DNA of 64,000 nucleotides from Arthrobacter sp. AL12 (GTDB taxonomy: Bacteria; Actinomycetota; Actinomycetes; Actinomycetales; Micrococcaceae), in contig NZ_JASBQY010000004.1 of NCBI RefSeq assembly GCF_029960645.1, forward strand, positions 124,001 through 188,000. The letters are read 5' to 3'. Of the stretch, positions 36,292-44,907 are shown in pieces. Numbering within the stretch: the first letter of the stretch is position 1; the number at the start of each line of letters is the position of its first letter. The translations under genes and the position numbers were made by a program. Below the pieces are notes generated by a model, which saw nothing but the letters and a program-made list of their open reading frames with translations, was not told where the DNA came from and did no database searches.

Positions 36292-37254
36292 CTAAGCTGC
36301 TACGTAAGATGCGCGGGTGTTCTTCAGGACCGGGACATTCGATGCACCGACAGTAGTGTCGTACTCGCAGAAGAACTGGATAGTCGCCGTAACGACGTCG
36401 TTCTTGTCTCTCGACTGTTCAAGCTCGCGGTAGCGGACCTTAGTAGCGGTGATCTCTAGACTGTCGTTGCCATTGGTCATAGCGATGCGTAGGGCTTTGA
36501 TGGTGTTTGCCAAGAAGGCTTCCTCATACTCCGTGGATTTCAAGCGGACCACGAACTCACCGTTAGCCTTGTAGCTGCCACGGTCGAACTCAACCTCGTC
36601 CAGGGTGCCAAGTGGATTGACGGCTTCAGATGGACGCTCTGACATGAGTTTGAGGCTCAGGGCGCTGACGGCTGATGCCGCATCTAGGGCGCCGCTGTTG
36701 TCCGCGATCTTGAGCGTGATGTGCTTGCTCGTGAAGAGGTTCTGGGAAGTGTAGGCAACTGTTTCGCTAGAGCTAACACCGACGCGGGCCTTGACTGCCG
36801 ACGAGAAGTTCACGTAGCCGTTTTGCTCTGCTGTGATCTCCAGAGTTTCAAAGACACCGTAGCCATGACGCTGGGACTGCAGCGGACTAGCGATGGCCAG
36901 GCTGACGGTCGTTGGGATGCTGGATTGCTTGACGCTAAAGGTATGTGGATAGACCCCTGATACCGCTGCACCTGTAGTCACAGCCCCATAGTGTCCAAGG
37001 AGGAAGAAGCCCATATCGACGGCGCTGATCTTGCCACCGAGCGTGCCTTCTGACCAGCGAGATGTGATGCCGCTGTCGCTGATCTCATCGACGACGCCCA
37101 TAGCGCTGTCATCTTCGACCACGTTCGTCTTTGGTTGAAGATCGTTTGTGTCCCAACGAAGGAACGTTTGTGGCGCGACCGTGACTCCTGGAGTGGCCTC
37201 AATGCCAATCCCAACGCCTATGCGCCTGCCTATATGTTGATCAGCTGTTGCCAT
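36292..37254 (-). CDS. Major tail (tube) protein
   Basis: A 320-residue, beta-rich protein beginning MATADQHIGRRIGVGIGIEATPG, typical of phage tail tube proteins. It contains a Thr/Ser-rich middle and ends KNTRASYVAA. ATG 37254 has GAGGT upstream. A terminator follows, so it would be the most abundant tail product. Confidence 0.82.
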   Translation of the reverse strand: MATADQHIGRRIGVGIGIEATPGVTVAPQTFLRWDTNDLQPKTNVVEDDSAMGVVDEISDSGITSRWSEGTLGGKISAVDMGFFLLGHYGAVTTGAAVSGVYPHTFSVKQSSIPTTVSLAIASPLQSQRHGYGVFETLEITAEQNGYVNFSSAVKARVGVSSSETVAYTSQNLFTSKHITLKIADNSGALDAASAVSALSLKLMSERPSEAVNPLGTLDEVEFDRGSYKANGEFVVRLKSTEYEEAFLANTIKALRIAMTNGNDSLEITATKVRYRELEQSRDKNDVVTATIQFFCEYDTTVGASNVPVLKNTRASYVAA

Positions 37255-37417
37255 CACCTACCTCTATTTCTTGATTAGTTTTGTCTTTAGCGACTATCGC
37301 CTCTACGTCCGCCAGGTCTGTTGCCTCTATCGTCCGCAGGATCGATGGGACAAAGAAGTATTGAATGGAAGCATTCACCGCTTTAGTCTTAATGTGCTTT
37401 GCTAGCTTGTTTACCAT
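37241..37417 (-). CDS. Small phage protein overlapping the tail tube gene
   Basis: A 58-residue protein beginning MVNKLAKHIKTKAVNAS. Its stop codon lies 14 bases inside the tail tube gene, which couples the two. Its C-terminal half is acidic. No family recognised; its site between the tail terminator and tube genes suggests a structural helper. Confidence 0.6.
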   Translation of the reverse strand: MVNKLAKHIKTKAVNASIQYFFVPSILRTIEATDLADVEAIVAKDKTNQEIEVGDGNS

Positions 37418-37454
37418 GTCTTTAATCTAAAACAATTGACAAGTATTTAAAAGC

Positions 37455-37964
37455 CTATGATGCAACTGGTATATCCACTGGGTAACTAATGGTGAATGTC
37501 ACGTGGCCTTCAGCAGTGAGATCGGCCAGACCTTCACCAGAGATGCGGGGGTTGATTCCGTACTCAACGTTCATGGTTCCAGCAATGGCCGTGATGCCCT
37601 CTAGCGCCATAGTGCGTATCGCGCCCTTGACGGTTCGCGGCAGATAGAGCCCGGTGTCCTGGTCACGCTCAGCAACGAAGTTCCTGATCTTGCGCTCGGT
37701 CATGTTCAGCGGATTGACCTTGTCGTTGTCGAAGTCGTCCCGCTTGTTAAGGATGATCTTGACGGTCAAAGTGTCTTCCACCTCGTCCTGCTGCCAGGAG
37801 TCCGAAGTAGTAGTGTCACTGGTCTGCGTCACCACGATGGCAGGAAGGTTGAAGACCGGAATGGCTTCAGGATCACCGTCGTAGTAGGTCTTGAACGTGT
37901 CTCCAAAGGTGTCCTTCATCAGGTGAAGGATGCGCTGGACGTTGTCTTCGTACTGACTAAACAT
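37455..37964 (-). CDS. Tail terminator / completion protein
   Basis: A 169-residue protein with an alpha/beta start (FSQYEDNVQRILHLMKDTFG) and a NLPAIVVTQTSD strand, as in minor tail U-type proteins. The order head-closure, tail terminator, tube supports it. It overlaps the next upstream gene by eight bases. Confidence 0.65.
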   Translation of the reverse strand: MFSQYEDNVQRILHLMKDTFGDTFKTYYDGDPEAIPVFNLPAIVVTQTSDTTTSDSWQQDEVEDTLTVKIILNKRDDFDNDKVNPLNMTERKIRNFVAERDQDTGLYLPRTVKGAIRTMALEGITAIAGTMNVEYGINPRISGEGLADLTAEGHVTFTISYPVDIPVAS

Positions 37965-38409
37965 CGGCGGCCTTCATCTTTCCGTTGATGTCTTGCTCTA
38001 TGAAGCCGACGATCGAACGCTCGCGCTTCTCGTCGACGTGCATCATCACGCGCTCCGGCACTCCCCTACCTTCCTGGTGGTAGTCGAAGTACTCAGCCTC
38101 GTTCCATAGGCTTGCGGTCAGCTTTGTGGACTTGTGCTTGAACGATCGGTTCATAAGGCCAGACCGGATGAGGGGTGGCCGGCCTGGAAAGGTTCGCGCC
38201 TTGAACGCTGCATAGTTGTCGTTGAGTGCTGGCCATGGTTTGCCGAACACCTGCCCGCGTGAAGCAAAGACTTCACCGGAGAAGAAGCGCGTCAGGTAGT
38301 TGCCCGTTTCATCCATCGAGTCGCTGAGGTCAAGGACAGATACCCCAAACTTGCGCAGCTTGGTTACGAGCTCTCTATCGCCTTCGACGACAAGGTTGAT
38401 CGTTGCCAT
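37957..38409 (-). CDS. Virion morphogenesis (neck / head-tail joining) protein
   Basis: A 150-residue protein with the pattern FGKPWPALNDNYAAFKAR and FPGRPPLIRSGLMNRSF, characteristic of the Mu gpG-like virion morphogenesis family. It overlaps the connector gene by one base and the tail terminator gene by eight. Confidence 0.8.
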   Translation of the reverse strand: MATINLVVEGDRELVTKLRKFGVSVLDLSDSMDETGNYLTRFFSGEVFASRGQVFGKPWPALNDNYAAFKARTFPGRPPLIRSGLMNRSFKHKSTKLTASLWNEAEYFDYHQEGRGVPERVMMHVDEKRERSIVGFIEQDINGKMKAADV

Positions 38410-39314
38410 CAGAATTTGTCGCTCATTCTAAAGTAACGAGGAGCCTCACGATCTGGTGCACCTGGAAAGCCACTGATCGACTCAGCGTTAGACAGTGCAG
38501 TGCCGGCGTCGTCGGTAAGGATCGTCGCCCCGAGCTTGTAGCTATCGATGGCTGCCCGCGCATCCTTGAGCTTTTGCCGGCTGCTTGACGTATCACCGTA
38601 GGCGTTCGCAAGCAGGAGGGCCGCTGCGAGTTGGATGGTCAACGTTCGCACGATGCCAGGGACGGGACTGAATGGGACGGTATAAGCGCCGCTCAGTGAT
38701 GCGTTGATCTCTGACTCTGCCGCACGCCGCTGTTGATCGATGTCGCTGTCGGCCAAGTTGGTTGCATGCTTGAAGCCGGCCTCGTTACGGATTTCGGACA
38801 GGCTGGCATAGTGGGCGAAGTCGTCACCGCGGAAGGCATCGAACGCGTCAAGTGGCGTCTCATCAAGGGTCAGTGGATTGAAGTAGGTGTAGCGGTACCA
38901 AACGGCCGCAGATCCGGTCGGGTCAATGTAGTAGGTCGATTGCTGGTCAGGATCAATAGTCCTGGTCGTGAGTACGGCGAACTGATCATCATCAGGCACC
39001 GAACCGTTCAGGTCGGGCGCACTGTAGATCTGGATCGAGTCACCAAGTACTGCTGTGACGGGCTCATAGCGCGCGTGTGGCAGCTTGAGTGCTTCGGACA
39101 AACTGATAGTCGTCTCATCAACTACGGCGTCAATGACGGCCTTCTCAATGCCCTCACGCGATAATTGACCTAAGTACACTGTCTGTCCGGCTAGCAAGCC
39201 GGCACTACTACGAACTACAACGACATCTGATCCGATCGCAGCATCAACGGTTAGCTCGCTGCGTTCAACTATGTTCAGCTCGTCAAAGGAATCTATTCGT
39301 ACAGTTGTTGCCAT
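38409..39314 (-). CDS. Head-tail connector protein (gp36/DUF1320-like)
   Basis: A 301-residue protein. The N-terminal 150 residues are an extra beta domain with GLLAGQTVYLGQ. The C-terminal half holds the adaptor core: LSEIRNEAGF, DIDQQRRAAESEINASLSGAY and a hydrophobic IVRTLTIQLAAALLLANAYG helix. Such adaptors connect portal and tail. The extra N-terminal domain makes it longer than usual. Confidence 0.78.
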   Translation of the reverse strand: MATTVRIDSFDELNIVERSELTVDAAIGSDVVVVRSSAGLLAGQTVYLGQLSREGIEKAVIDAVVDETTISLSEALKLPHARYEPVTAVLGDSIQIYSAPDLNGSVPDDDQFAVLTTRTIDPDQQSTYYIDPTGSAAVWYRYTYFNPLTLDETPLDAFDAFRGDDFAHYASLSEIRNEAGFKHATNLADSDIDQQRRAAESEINASLSGAYTVPFSPVPGIVRTLTIQLAAALLLANAYGDTSSSRQKLKDARAAIDSYKLGATILTDDAGTALSNAESISGFPGAPDREAPRYFRMSDKF

Positions 39315-39357
39315 ATAGTTCTAATTAAACATAGTTGCGCGAGAAAAGGAATGAGAA

Positions 39358-39927
39358 TTGGATTTATGGGGGTTTCTCACGAGTGCAACCGCACCTTGGT
39401 GGGCATCACTTTTAGGTATAGTCATCGGTTCCGCCGGTTCGTTTTTCATAGCAATGTGGACCGACAAGAGAAAAGTCGCACAACGCGATGAAGAGTTGAA
39501 GTATCAGCGAGAGACGGCAAGACTATCCGAGCTCAAGTCAACCGTTGCGGCCCTCGACGCGGCTGGTGAAAACTGGTGGATGGGATACTCGACCGAGCGG
39601 ACCGTTCGTCAAGCTCTTCCTGAAGCTCGTTCCCTCCCCCCAGGAACGAACAGAGATCAGGCTCTTGCCAGCATCATGGACAAGTTGGAGGCTGGTGCAA
39701 AGCAGGCCCAGGAAGCGGTCAAAGAGGTTGTTTCTCTTTCGTCGCTTATCTTCCTGATCGCTGACGACGAAGTAGCCACGAAGGTTCGCTCTATACTAAT
39801 CAAGACGGTCTCGCTTCATTCGAACAAGGTCAATGAGGCAGAGATCGACCAGGTAGCGAACAATCTGCGTAAGGCACGGCTTGAGCTCACTGAACTCACG
39901 AAAGCAAAGATCGCTGTGCACAACTGA
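39358..39927 (+). CDS. Membrane-anchored coiled-coil protein, moron inserted in the head region
   Basis: A 189-residue protein on the strand opposite to all its neighbours. A membrane anchor (residues 14-34) follows a TTG start with AAGGA seven bases upstream; a coiled-coil domain (residues 40-190) follows. A bidirectional terminator ends it. This layout (own promoter area, opposite strand, own terminator) is typical of morons that are expressed in the lysogen. Function unknown; superinfection exclusion is one possibility. Confidence 0.72.
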   Translation: MDLWGFLTSATAPWWASLLGIVIGSAGSFFIAMWTDKRKVAQRDEELKYQRETARLSELKSTVAALDAAGENWWMGYSTERTVRQALPEARSLPPGTNRDQALASIMDKLEAGAKQAQEAVKEVVSLSSLIFLIADDEVATKVRSILIKTVSLHSNKVNEAEIDQVANNLRKARLELTELTKAKIAVHN

Positions 39928-39940
39928 GCCAGCAGAAACA

Positions 39941-39971
39941 AAAAAGACCACCTATTTTGGGTGGTCTTTTT
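39941..39971. terminator. Bidirectional terminator after the moron
   Basis: A 12-bp stem (39941-39952 with 39960-39971) has A5 on one side and T5 on the other. Confidence 0.92.
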
Positions 39972-39983
39972 GTTTTCTTGCCG

Positions 39984-40223
39984 CTACTTATTATCGGCTT
40001 CTGCCTTGGTTTTCCCTTCGGCAGCCTTGGCAGCGGTTTCTGCCTTGGTTTGCTTCTCGGCTTCAGTTTCAATCCTCTCGACAGAGAACACCTTGTCAGC
40101 CTTGATAGCCTTCAGCTGCTCGGCGGCGAGCTCGCCTTCGTATCCATGCTCTTTGTTCACTACGATGCCAGCACGGATGCGCTGCTCGTATGGGAACTCT
40201 CGTGGAAGGGTGACTTTATACAT
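39984..40223 (-). CDS. Small protein of the head module
   Basis: A 79-residue protein. A small beta-like N-terminal part (MYKVTLPREFPYEQRIRAG) is followed by a Lys/Ala/Glu-rich tail. Small proteins of this type often lie after the capsid gene. No family recognised. Confidence 0.65.
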   Translation of the reverse strand: MYKVTLPREFPYEQRIRAGIVVNKEHGYEGELAAEQLKAIKADKVFSVERIETEAEKQTKAETAAKAAEGKTKAEADNK

Positions 40224-40241
40224 AGGTCAGTACTGCGCTTC

Positions 40242-41135
40242 CTAAGAGGCGACAGCTCCTACGATCAGCTGATGGTTGCCGTACCCGACGTTGTGACGAG
40301 CGCGTGTGCCCCAAGTGAAGATGTCCTTGTCGAACGCACGGTCGCTGTTCAAGTCAGTCTTCGCTACTAGTGAGATAGCGACACGGATCTGGACGATGAA
40401 CGGTAGAAGACCTTCGCTAAGGTCAGCTACAGCCCAAGTCTTGTTGGTGCCCAGGTGAGGCAAGACGACGACTTCGTAGCGTTGGTAGTTAGGGTTGTCG
40501 ACAGCGACGCCGCCCTCAACGATTGTCTTTGAGTTGACCAGTTTGTTAGCTGCAGCTGATAGCTCAGGACCACAGATGATCGCTGTTCCCTGGTAGCCAA
40601 GGTACTCACCGCGGTCGTCAGTCTGCTTGTTCAACAGAAGCTCAGCAGCGGCAACGTTCGTCGCGTCAAGAGCTTTGGCTGTACCGAGGTAGTTGCTACC
40701 AGTGGTGTGATCAGCGTCAAAGAAGTTCTGTCCGTCGTAGATTGGCGTTGATGCAGCTAGTTCGAAGGCTTTGGCAGTCAGAATCGTGTAGTGCTTAGCA
40801 GCTTTGGTGGCTAGGCCGGTAACAGCAAGCATGATCTGGCCAGTGCTGTCGTCTTCGATCACATCGCGGTCAACATCAAGAGTTGATTCCCATTTCTTGT
40901 TGCTGATCTCATAGTTGAAGCCAGACAGTGTGCCAGGGATGCGCTCAGACTTGAACTCACGGAGTCCAGGTACGGTGCCAAGGAACGAATACTTCTCGCT
41001 GAGGCTTTTACTGTTGATCGGCATAGCGATCTTTTTCCAAAGTTCAGCGTTTGGGGCGCCTTCGAAACGTTTTTGCCACGTGACCTTGATGTTCGTATCA
41101 AGGGCTTCTAGCAGTTCTCGTGTGATTACAGACAT
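40242..41135 (-). CDS. Major capsid protein, Mu gpT-like
   Basis: A 297-residue protein with clear similarity to the Mu major head subunit: FLGTVPGLREFKSERIPG, ISNKKWESTLDVDRDVIEDD, YDGQNFFDADHTTG, and a C-terminal GTRARHNVGYGNHQL. Such capsids have an HK97-like fold. It follows the decoration protein gene. Confidence 0.92.
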   Translation of the reverse strand: MSVITRELLEALDTNIKVTWQKRFEGAPNAELWKKIAMPINSKSLSEKYSFLGTVPGLREFKSERIPGTLSGFNYEISNKKWESTLDVDRDVIEDDSTGQIMLAVTGLATKAAKHYTILTAKAFELAASTPIYDGQNFFDADHTTGSNYLGTAKALDATNVAAAELLLNKQTDDRGEYLGYQGTAIICGPELSAAANKLVNSKTIVEGGVAVDNPNYQRYEVVVLPHLGTNKTWAVADLSEGLLPFIVQIRVAISLVAKTDLNSDRAFDKDIFTWGTRARHNVGYGNHQLIVGAVAS

Positions 41136-41162
41136 TTAAAATGTTTCCTTTCTGTATTCGTC

Positions 41163-41561
41163 TTAGATTTTTACGCGTACTTCGGTTGCTGATACGAAGC
41201 CAACGACTTTGCCGACCTTGACATCGTTGGTTGTGGTTGCAGCTAGTGCGACCAGGTTGTCATCGACGGCATAGACGTCTTGGCCTACCCATGCTTGAGT
41301 AGCGCCAGTACAGCCCATCGAGCTGACACCTTCTACCCAGACGCGGACGATCTTGTCACCGGCAGCGCCAGCGCTGTTGTCCACTGTTTCCATTGCTAGT
41401 CCAGCGAATTTCTCGCTTGCTGTGTCGCCCGCTTTGGTAGCGAAGCCGGCAGCGTTGAAGTTGAGGTTTGAACCCTTGAATACCTTGACGGCCGCAAGCT
41501 TCACATCGATCAGGATGCCTTCTTGTCGTTCGTCAGCTTTTGATGCAGTTAGATTGCTCAT
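41163..41561 (-). CDS. Head decoration protein
   Basis: A 132-residue, beta-rich protein with DUF2190-like features (NFNAAGFATKAGDTAS, VGKVVGFVSATEVRVKI). It lies between the protease and the capsid genes, where head decoration proteins are usually found. Confidence 0.72.
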   Translation of the reverse strand: MSNLTASKADERQEGILIDVKLAAVKVFKGSNLNFNAAGFATKAGDTASEKFAGLAMETVDNSAGAAGDKIVRVWVEGVSSMGCTGATQAWVGQDVYAVDDNLVALAATTTNDVKVGKVVGFVSATEVRVKI

Positions 41562-41577
41562 TGTCTATAGACCTTTC

Positions 41578-42732
41578 TTATTTACTTTCACTTTGTGCTT
41601 TTTTGAACGCGGCGATGTCTTCAGCACTGTTGCCGAAGTCAGAACCTAGGTCCTTCTCTTCGTCAGTGATGACTACTTCTGTCTCAGCTTCACCCTTGCC
41701 ACTGCCCGCTTCTGCCTTGAGCATCGGGTTCTCAGGCAAACTGGTGATGAATGCCTCTAGCGCAGTACGGTGCTTGCCGCTGGATGCGAGTAGCAGCGAT
41801 ACGGCGTTGTCCTGCTGATCAGACTTCACTCGGCCAGATGCAACGCTTGCCTGGACGAATTGGACAGCTTCATTCTTAGCTAGTTGCTCTTTGGCTTCAC
41901 GGCCTGCCTTAGCGTCTGCCTGGAGCTGCTTCAGGTCGATACCAAGCTTCTTTGCGCTGGCCTCCAGCTTTTGGGATGCCTCAGCTTCTTGAGCCTCAGC
42001 AGCGGCCTTGTCGGCAGCTTCTTTGTCCGCAGCCTCTTTCTCAGCGGCTTCCTTGGCAGCAGCAGCTTTTGCCGCTTCATCGTCTTCTTCTAGTCCGTAG
42101 GTCTTCAGCTCTTCAGCAGTCAACTCAGACTTGTGCTCGGCTAGGAACGCTTTTTCTTCGTCCGTTAGCTCTGCAACTTGTTTCGCGCGAATTTCTTCTA
42201 GCGTCATAGTTTCTCCTTTATGTTTATCGCCGTCACCGGCACGGGCCGAGGCCATCACCGGTTTCAGTTTCTTTAGTAATGGATCGTTGGTGAGGGTGGC
42301 CCCAGTCACCACGTTCTTCAGCATCTCTCCTTCGACTTCTGGATTTTCGAAGGGCATCGATGCAGGGTAGAACTCGACGGATATGTAGCGGTACTCATCC
42401 CGTTCGATCTTTTCCTTGCCGAGTGTCGTCCAGTCGATAGCGGCCAACATCCGGTCGCCGGCACGACGAAGGGCGTTGATTCGGAAGGCCGCTGGGCTAT
42501 CGCCACCTAAGTGATCAAGCGTTCCTGGGAGTGGCTCTGTTCCGCGGACGCGGTAGACACCAGCGTCAAAGTGGCCAACTGCCTCATCAATGTCGGCTTC
42601 AGTGACGTCGAAGTCTCCGTGCCAAGGCGTTCTCCACGAGCCAGTATGGATCAATTCGATTTCTTGTGGCAGCTCACCACTGACGCTTGCTTGCACCCTT
42701 TGCGTTAATCGAATTGATTTGCTCGTTTTCAT
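41578..42732 (-). CDS. Prohead protease and scaffold, Mu I-like
   Basis: A 384-residue protein. Residues 1-165 match the Mu protein I protease (ELIHTGSWRTPWHGDF, YISVEFYPASMPFENP). Residues 200-270 form an Ala/Glu/Lys coiled coil. As in Mu, one frame may make both protease and scaffold, with the scaffold starting from an internal site: MTLEEIRAKQ has AAGGAG a few bases upstream at about 42216 on the minus strand. Confidence 0.88.
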   Translation of the reverse strand: MKTSKSIRLTQRVQASVSGELPQEIELIHTGSWRTPWHGDFDVTEADIDEAVGHFDAGVYRVRGTEPLPGTLDHLGGDSPAAFRINALRRAGDRMLAAIDWTTLGKEKIERDEYRYISVEFYPASMPFENPEVEGEMLKNVVTGATLTNDPLLKKLKPVMASARAGDGDKHKGETMTLEEIRAKQVAELTDEEKAFLAEHKSELTAEELKTYGLEEDDEAAKAAAAKEAAEKEAADKEAADKAAAEAQEAEASQKLEASAKKLGIDLKQLQADAKAGREAKEQLAKNEAVQFVQASVASGRVKSDQQDNAVSLLLASSGKHRTALEAFITSLPENPMLKAEAGSGKGEAETEVVITDEEKDLGSDFGNSAEDIAAFKKAQSESK

Positions 42733-42782
42733 CTAGTTATTAATTTGGATTAGACGAACAATATAGTCAAGGGTGAAATTGG

Positions 42783-43592
42783 CTAATAGCTATAGATGAG
42801 ACTGCACCTACAGCGCGGATGACCCGCTGGCCGATCTAGCTCTCGTCCATTTGCCAGGATGAATAACTCATCAATAGGAACCGTCTTGCCAATAAGTGGG
42901 GAACAGATCTGACAAGCGCCTTTGAGTCCATCCCACGTCTTTTCCTTTGCTCCGGTTTGGACTGCATAATGCTTCAGCCCTGTTTGGTATGCGTTAACTG
43001 GCTCGGTCAGTGCGATCAGCTGGGCTCGGATCGGGTTGTCGATGACGTTCATCAGGCGCACTGTTGCGAAGTCGGCTGTCTCGCCCAAGGCGATGCTCTT
43101 AGCCACGGATTCACGGATGAGCTTGCGAGTAGTGTCGGTGACATTAGAAACCATCTGCGCCGTGTGCTTCCTTGCAGCATGCATGATGGCTTCGTCTAAG
43201 GACGCGAACTCAAGCGTCGAGTAGCCAGTCGGAATGCCGTAAAGCGTCTCCCCTGCCATTGCTCCCGTAGCCACCAGGTCGGTGATGATGTCGATGACTG
43301 CAGCGGTCAGAAGGATCTGCTCTTCCTTCCAGACTGGATCGTCGTTGTTAGCCACGGGGCCAGCGTCGGCTTTGATCGATGCGCGGTACTGCTTCCAGTC
43401 CACAGATTCAGCGGCTCGTATCGATAGATCGTGCAGATACTCGCCTGTAGCCGTTTCTAAGGACGCCTCAAGCGCGAGGAGTTGTTTGAACGTCTTAGGA
43501 CTCGCCTTGTAGCTTTCCTGCCACTCCTCGGCTCCTGAGATGGCAGCGCGCAGTTGTTCGCGGGCGCTAAGCAGCTCTTGACGTGTTGCCAT
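42783..43592 (-). CDS. Minor head protein, MuF/SPP1 gp7-like
   Basis: A 269-residue helical protein ending in a zinc-like MuF module: WDGLKGACQICSPLIGKTVP and HPRCRCSL. It overlaps the portal gene by 26 bases. These proteins enter the capsid or help start head assembly. Confidence 0.88.
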   Translation of the reverse strand: MATRQELLSAREQLRAAISGAEEWQESYKASPKTFKQLLALEASLETATGEYLHDLSIRAAESVDWKQYRASIKADAGPVANNDDPVWKEEQILLTAAVIDIITDLVATGAMAGETLYGIPTGYSTLEFASLDEAIMHAARKHTAQMVSNVTDTTRKLIRESVAKSIALGETADFATVRLMNVIDNPIRAQLIALTEPVNAYQTGLKHYAVQTGAKEKTWDGLKGACQICSPLIGKTVPIDELFILANGRELDRPAGHPRCRCSLIYSY

Positions 43593-44886
43593 ATAGCCGC
43601 CTCGTTATTGACGCGTGTACTTCCTTGGCCTTTTCGAGATCGGCCTTAGCGTCGTCGGTCTTGGTAGATTCGGCCGGTTTGTCTGCCTCCAGCTCTTCAA
43701 TCTCATCCTCAGTCAGCTCGGACCAGCCGATCATCTTGCGCGTACTGTTCTCATCGTTGGCGTGTGGATGTAGCACACCTGCGTCAACAAACTTTTTAAT
43801 CGCTTCACTCAGGACAGGAATGTTGTCGTCACTGATGTTGCCGACACGGAGCGTTGGATACTCACGGTCAGTGAAGTTGAGATCAACAAGGGTTCGAACC
43901 ACAGTGTTCTGCAGCACCTGCACGACACGTCGAGCGACTGATTGAACCGCAAGCTCAAACAGCCGGCTATGGTCCTCGCTAGTGGAACGAGTGCCGCTGC
44001 CACCTGATGCACCGATCTCTAGGAATTGAGCCAAGACGTTCTTCATGATCTGGCGGTCGTGGTGGTTGATCGACGGTTCTACGTCCTTGAGTGAGTTTGC
44101 CTTCATATCGAGGAACTGAACGAGCCAGCCTTCTGGATGCTCGATGTAGGACTCTTCATTGGCGCGGAGATTGCGAACCAAGGTGCGCATCTTCTTCTTG
44201 TCGGCTTCAGTTGCACCTATGGGCGTAGTGACATCGATGATGCCCAGTGCATGACGTTCATGGCCGACGGCATCGATACGGTACAGCTTGTCCTTGATGT
44301 ACCAGTGTTTGTACGCAGCGCGAAGCAGGGAGATTCCCTCATAGTTGTCACCCTCTTGCTTGTGAGTGAAGCGGACTAGTTTCTCTGCTGGGATGGAGAA
44401 GGTGTGCCCAGTGTTGTCCTGCTGCTGGATGCCGGGCTTGCCCTCAGTGGTTTCCCACTTCTGGATGGTCGTCTGCTTGCGGTAGCCCAGCTTCGCCAGG
44501 GCGATGCGGAGCGTGCCGTTGATCTCACGCGGTTCAAAGACCATCTCATGCACGTCATGGCCGAAGTCGAGGAAGGTAAGGGCTTCACCCAGGAACTGGT
44601 CCCAGTCCACAATGTGAAAGAGGCAGTCTTTGACGAACTCGGCGACTTCCTTGTCGGCGTCATCGTCGGAGGCTGGATCAACCTCGTAGTCTGCGCTCAG
44701 GACTGGAAGCTTCACCGCATTCAGTGCGGCATTCACTGTGGCATCGCTTCGTCGCATCTGGTCGTAGGCGTCAATCGCCTTCTTGCCCGTCAGCTTTGGG
44801 TTGTACTCTTCCCCTGTGATAATGCCACTAGTAATAGAAACTCCAGAATTTCCTATTTCTTTTGTTTGAAGTTTCTTTGTATCCAT
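43567..44886 (-). CDS. Portal protein, DUF935 (Mu gp29-like)
   Basis: A 439-residue protein of the DUF935 family, with NAALNAVKLPVLSADYEVDP, KLVRFTHKQEGDNYEG and KNVLAQFLEIGASGGSGTRS segments and an acidic C terminus. Portals form the ring through which DNA is packaged. It lies between the large terminase and MuF. Confidence 0.9.
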   Translation of the reverse strand: MDTKKLQTKEIGNSGVSITSGIITGEEYNPKLTGKKAIDAYDQMRRSDATVNAALNAVKLPVLSADYEVDPASDDDADKEVAEFVKDCLFHIVDWDQFLGEALTFLDFGHDVHEMVFEPREINGTLRIALAKLGYRKQTTIQKWETTEGKPGIQQQDNTGHTFSIPAEKLVRFTHKQEGDNYEGISLLRAAYKHWYIKDKLYRIDAVGHERHALGIIDVTTPIGATEADKKKMRTLVRNLRANEESYIEHPEGWLVQFLDMKANSLKDVEPSINHHDRQIMKNVLAQFLEIGASGGSGTRSTSEDHSRLFELAVQSVARRVVQVLQNTVVRTLVDLNFTDREYPTLRVGNISDDNIPVLSEAIKKFVDAGVLHPHANDENSTRKMIGWSELTEDEIEELEADKPAESTKTDDAKADLEKAKEVHASITRRLYGNTSRAA

Positions 44887-44907
44887 CTACTACTAAAAGT
44901 ACGACAA

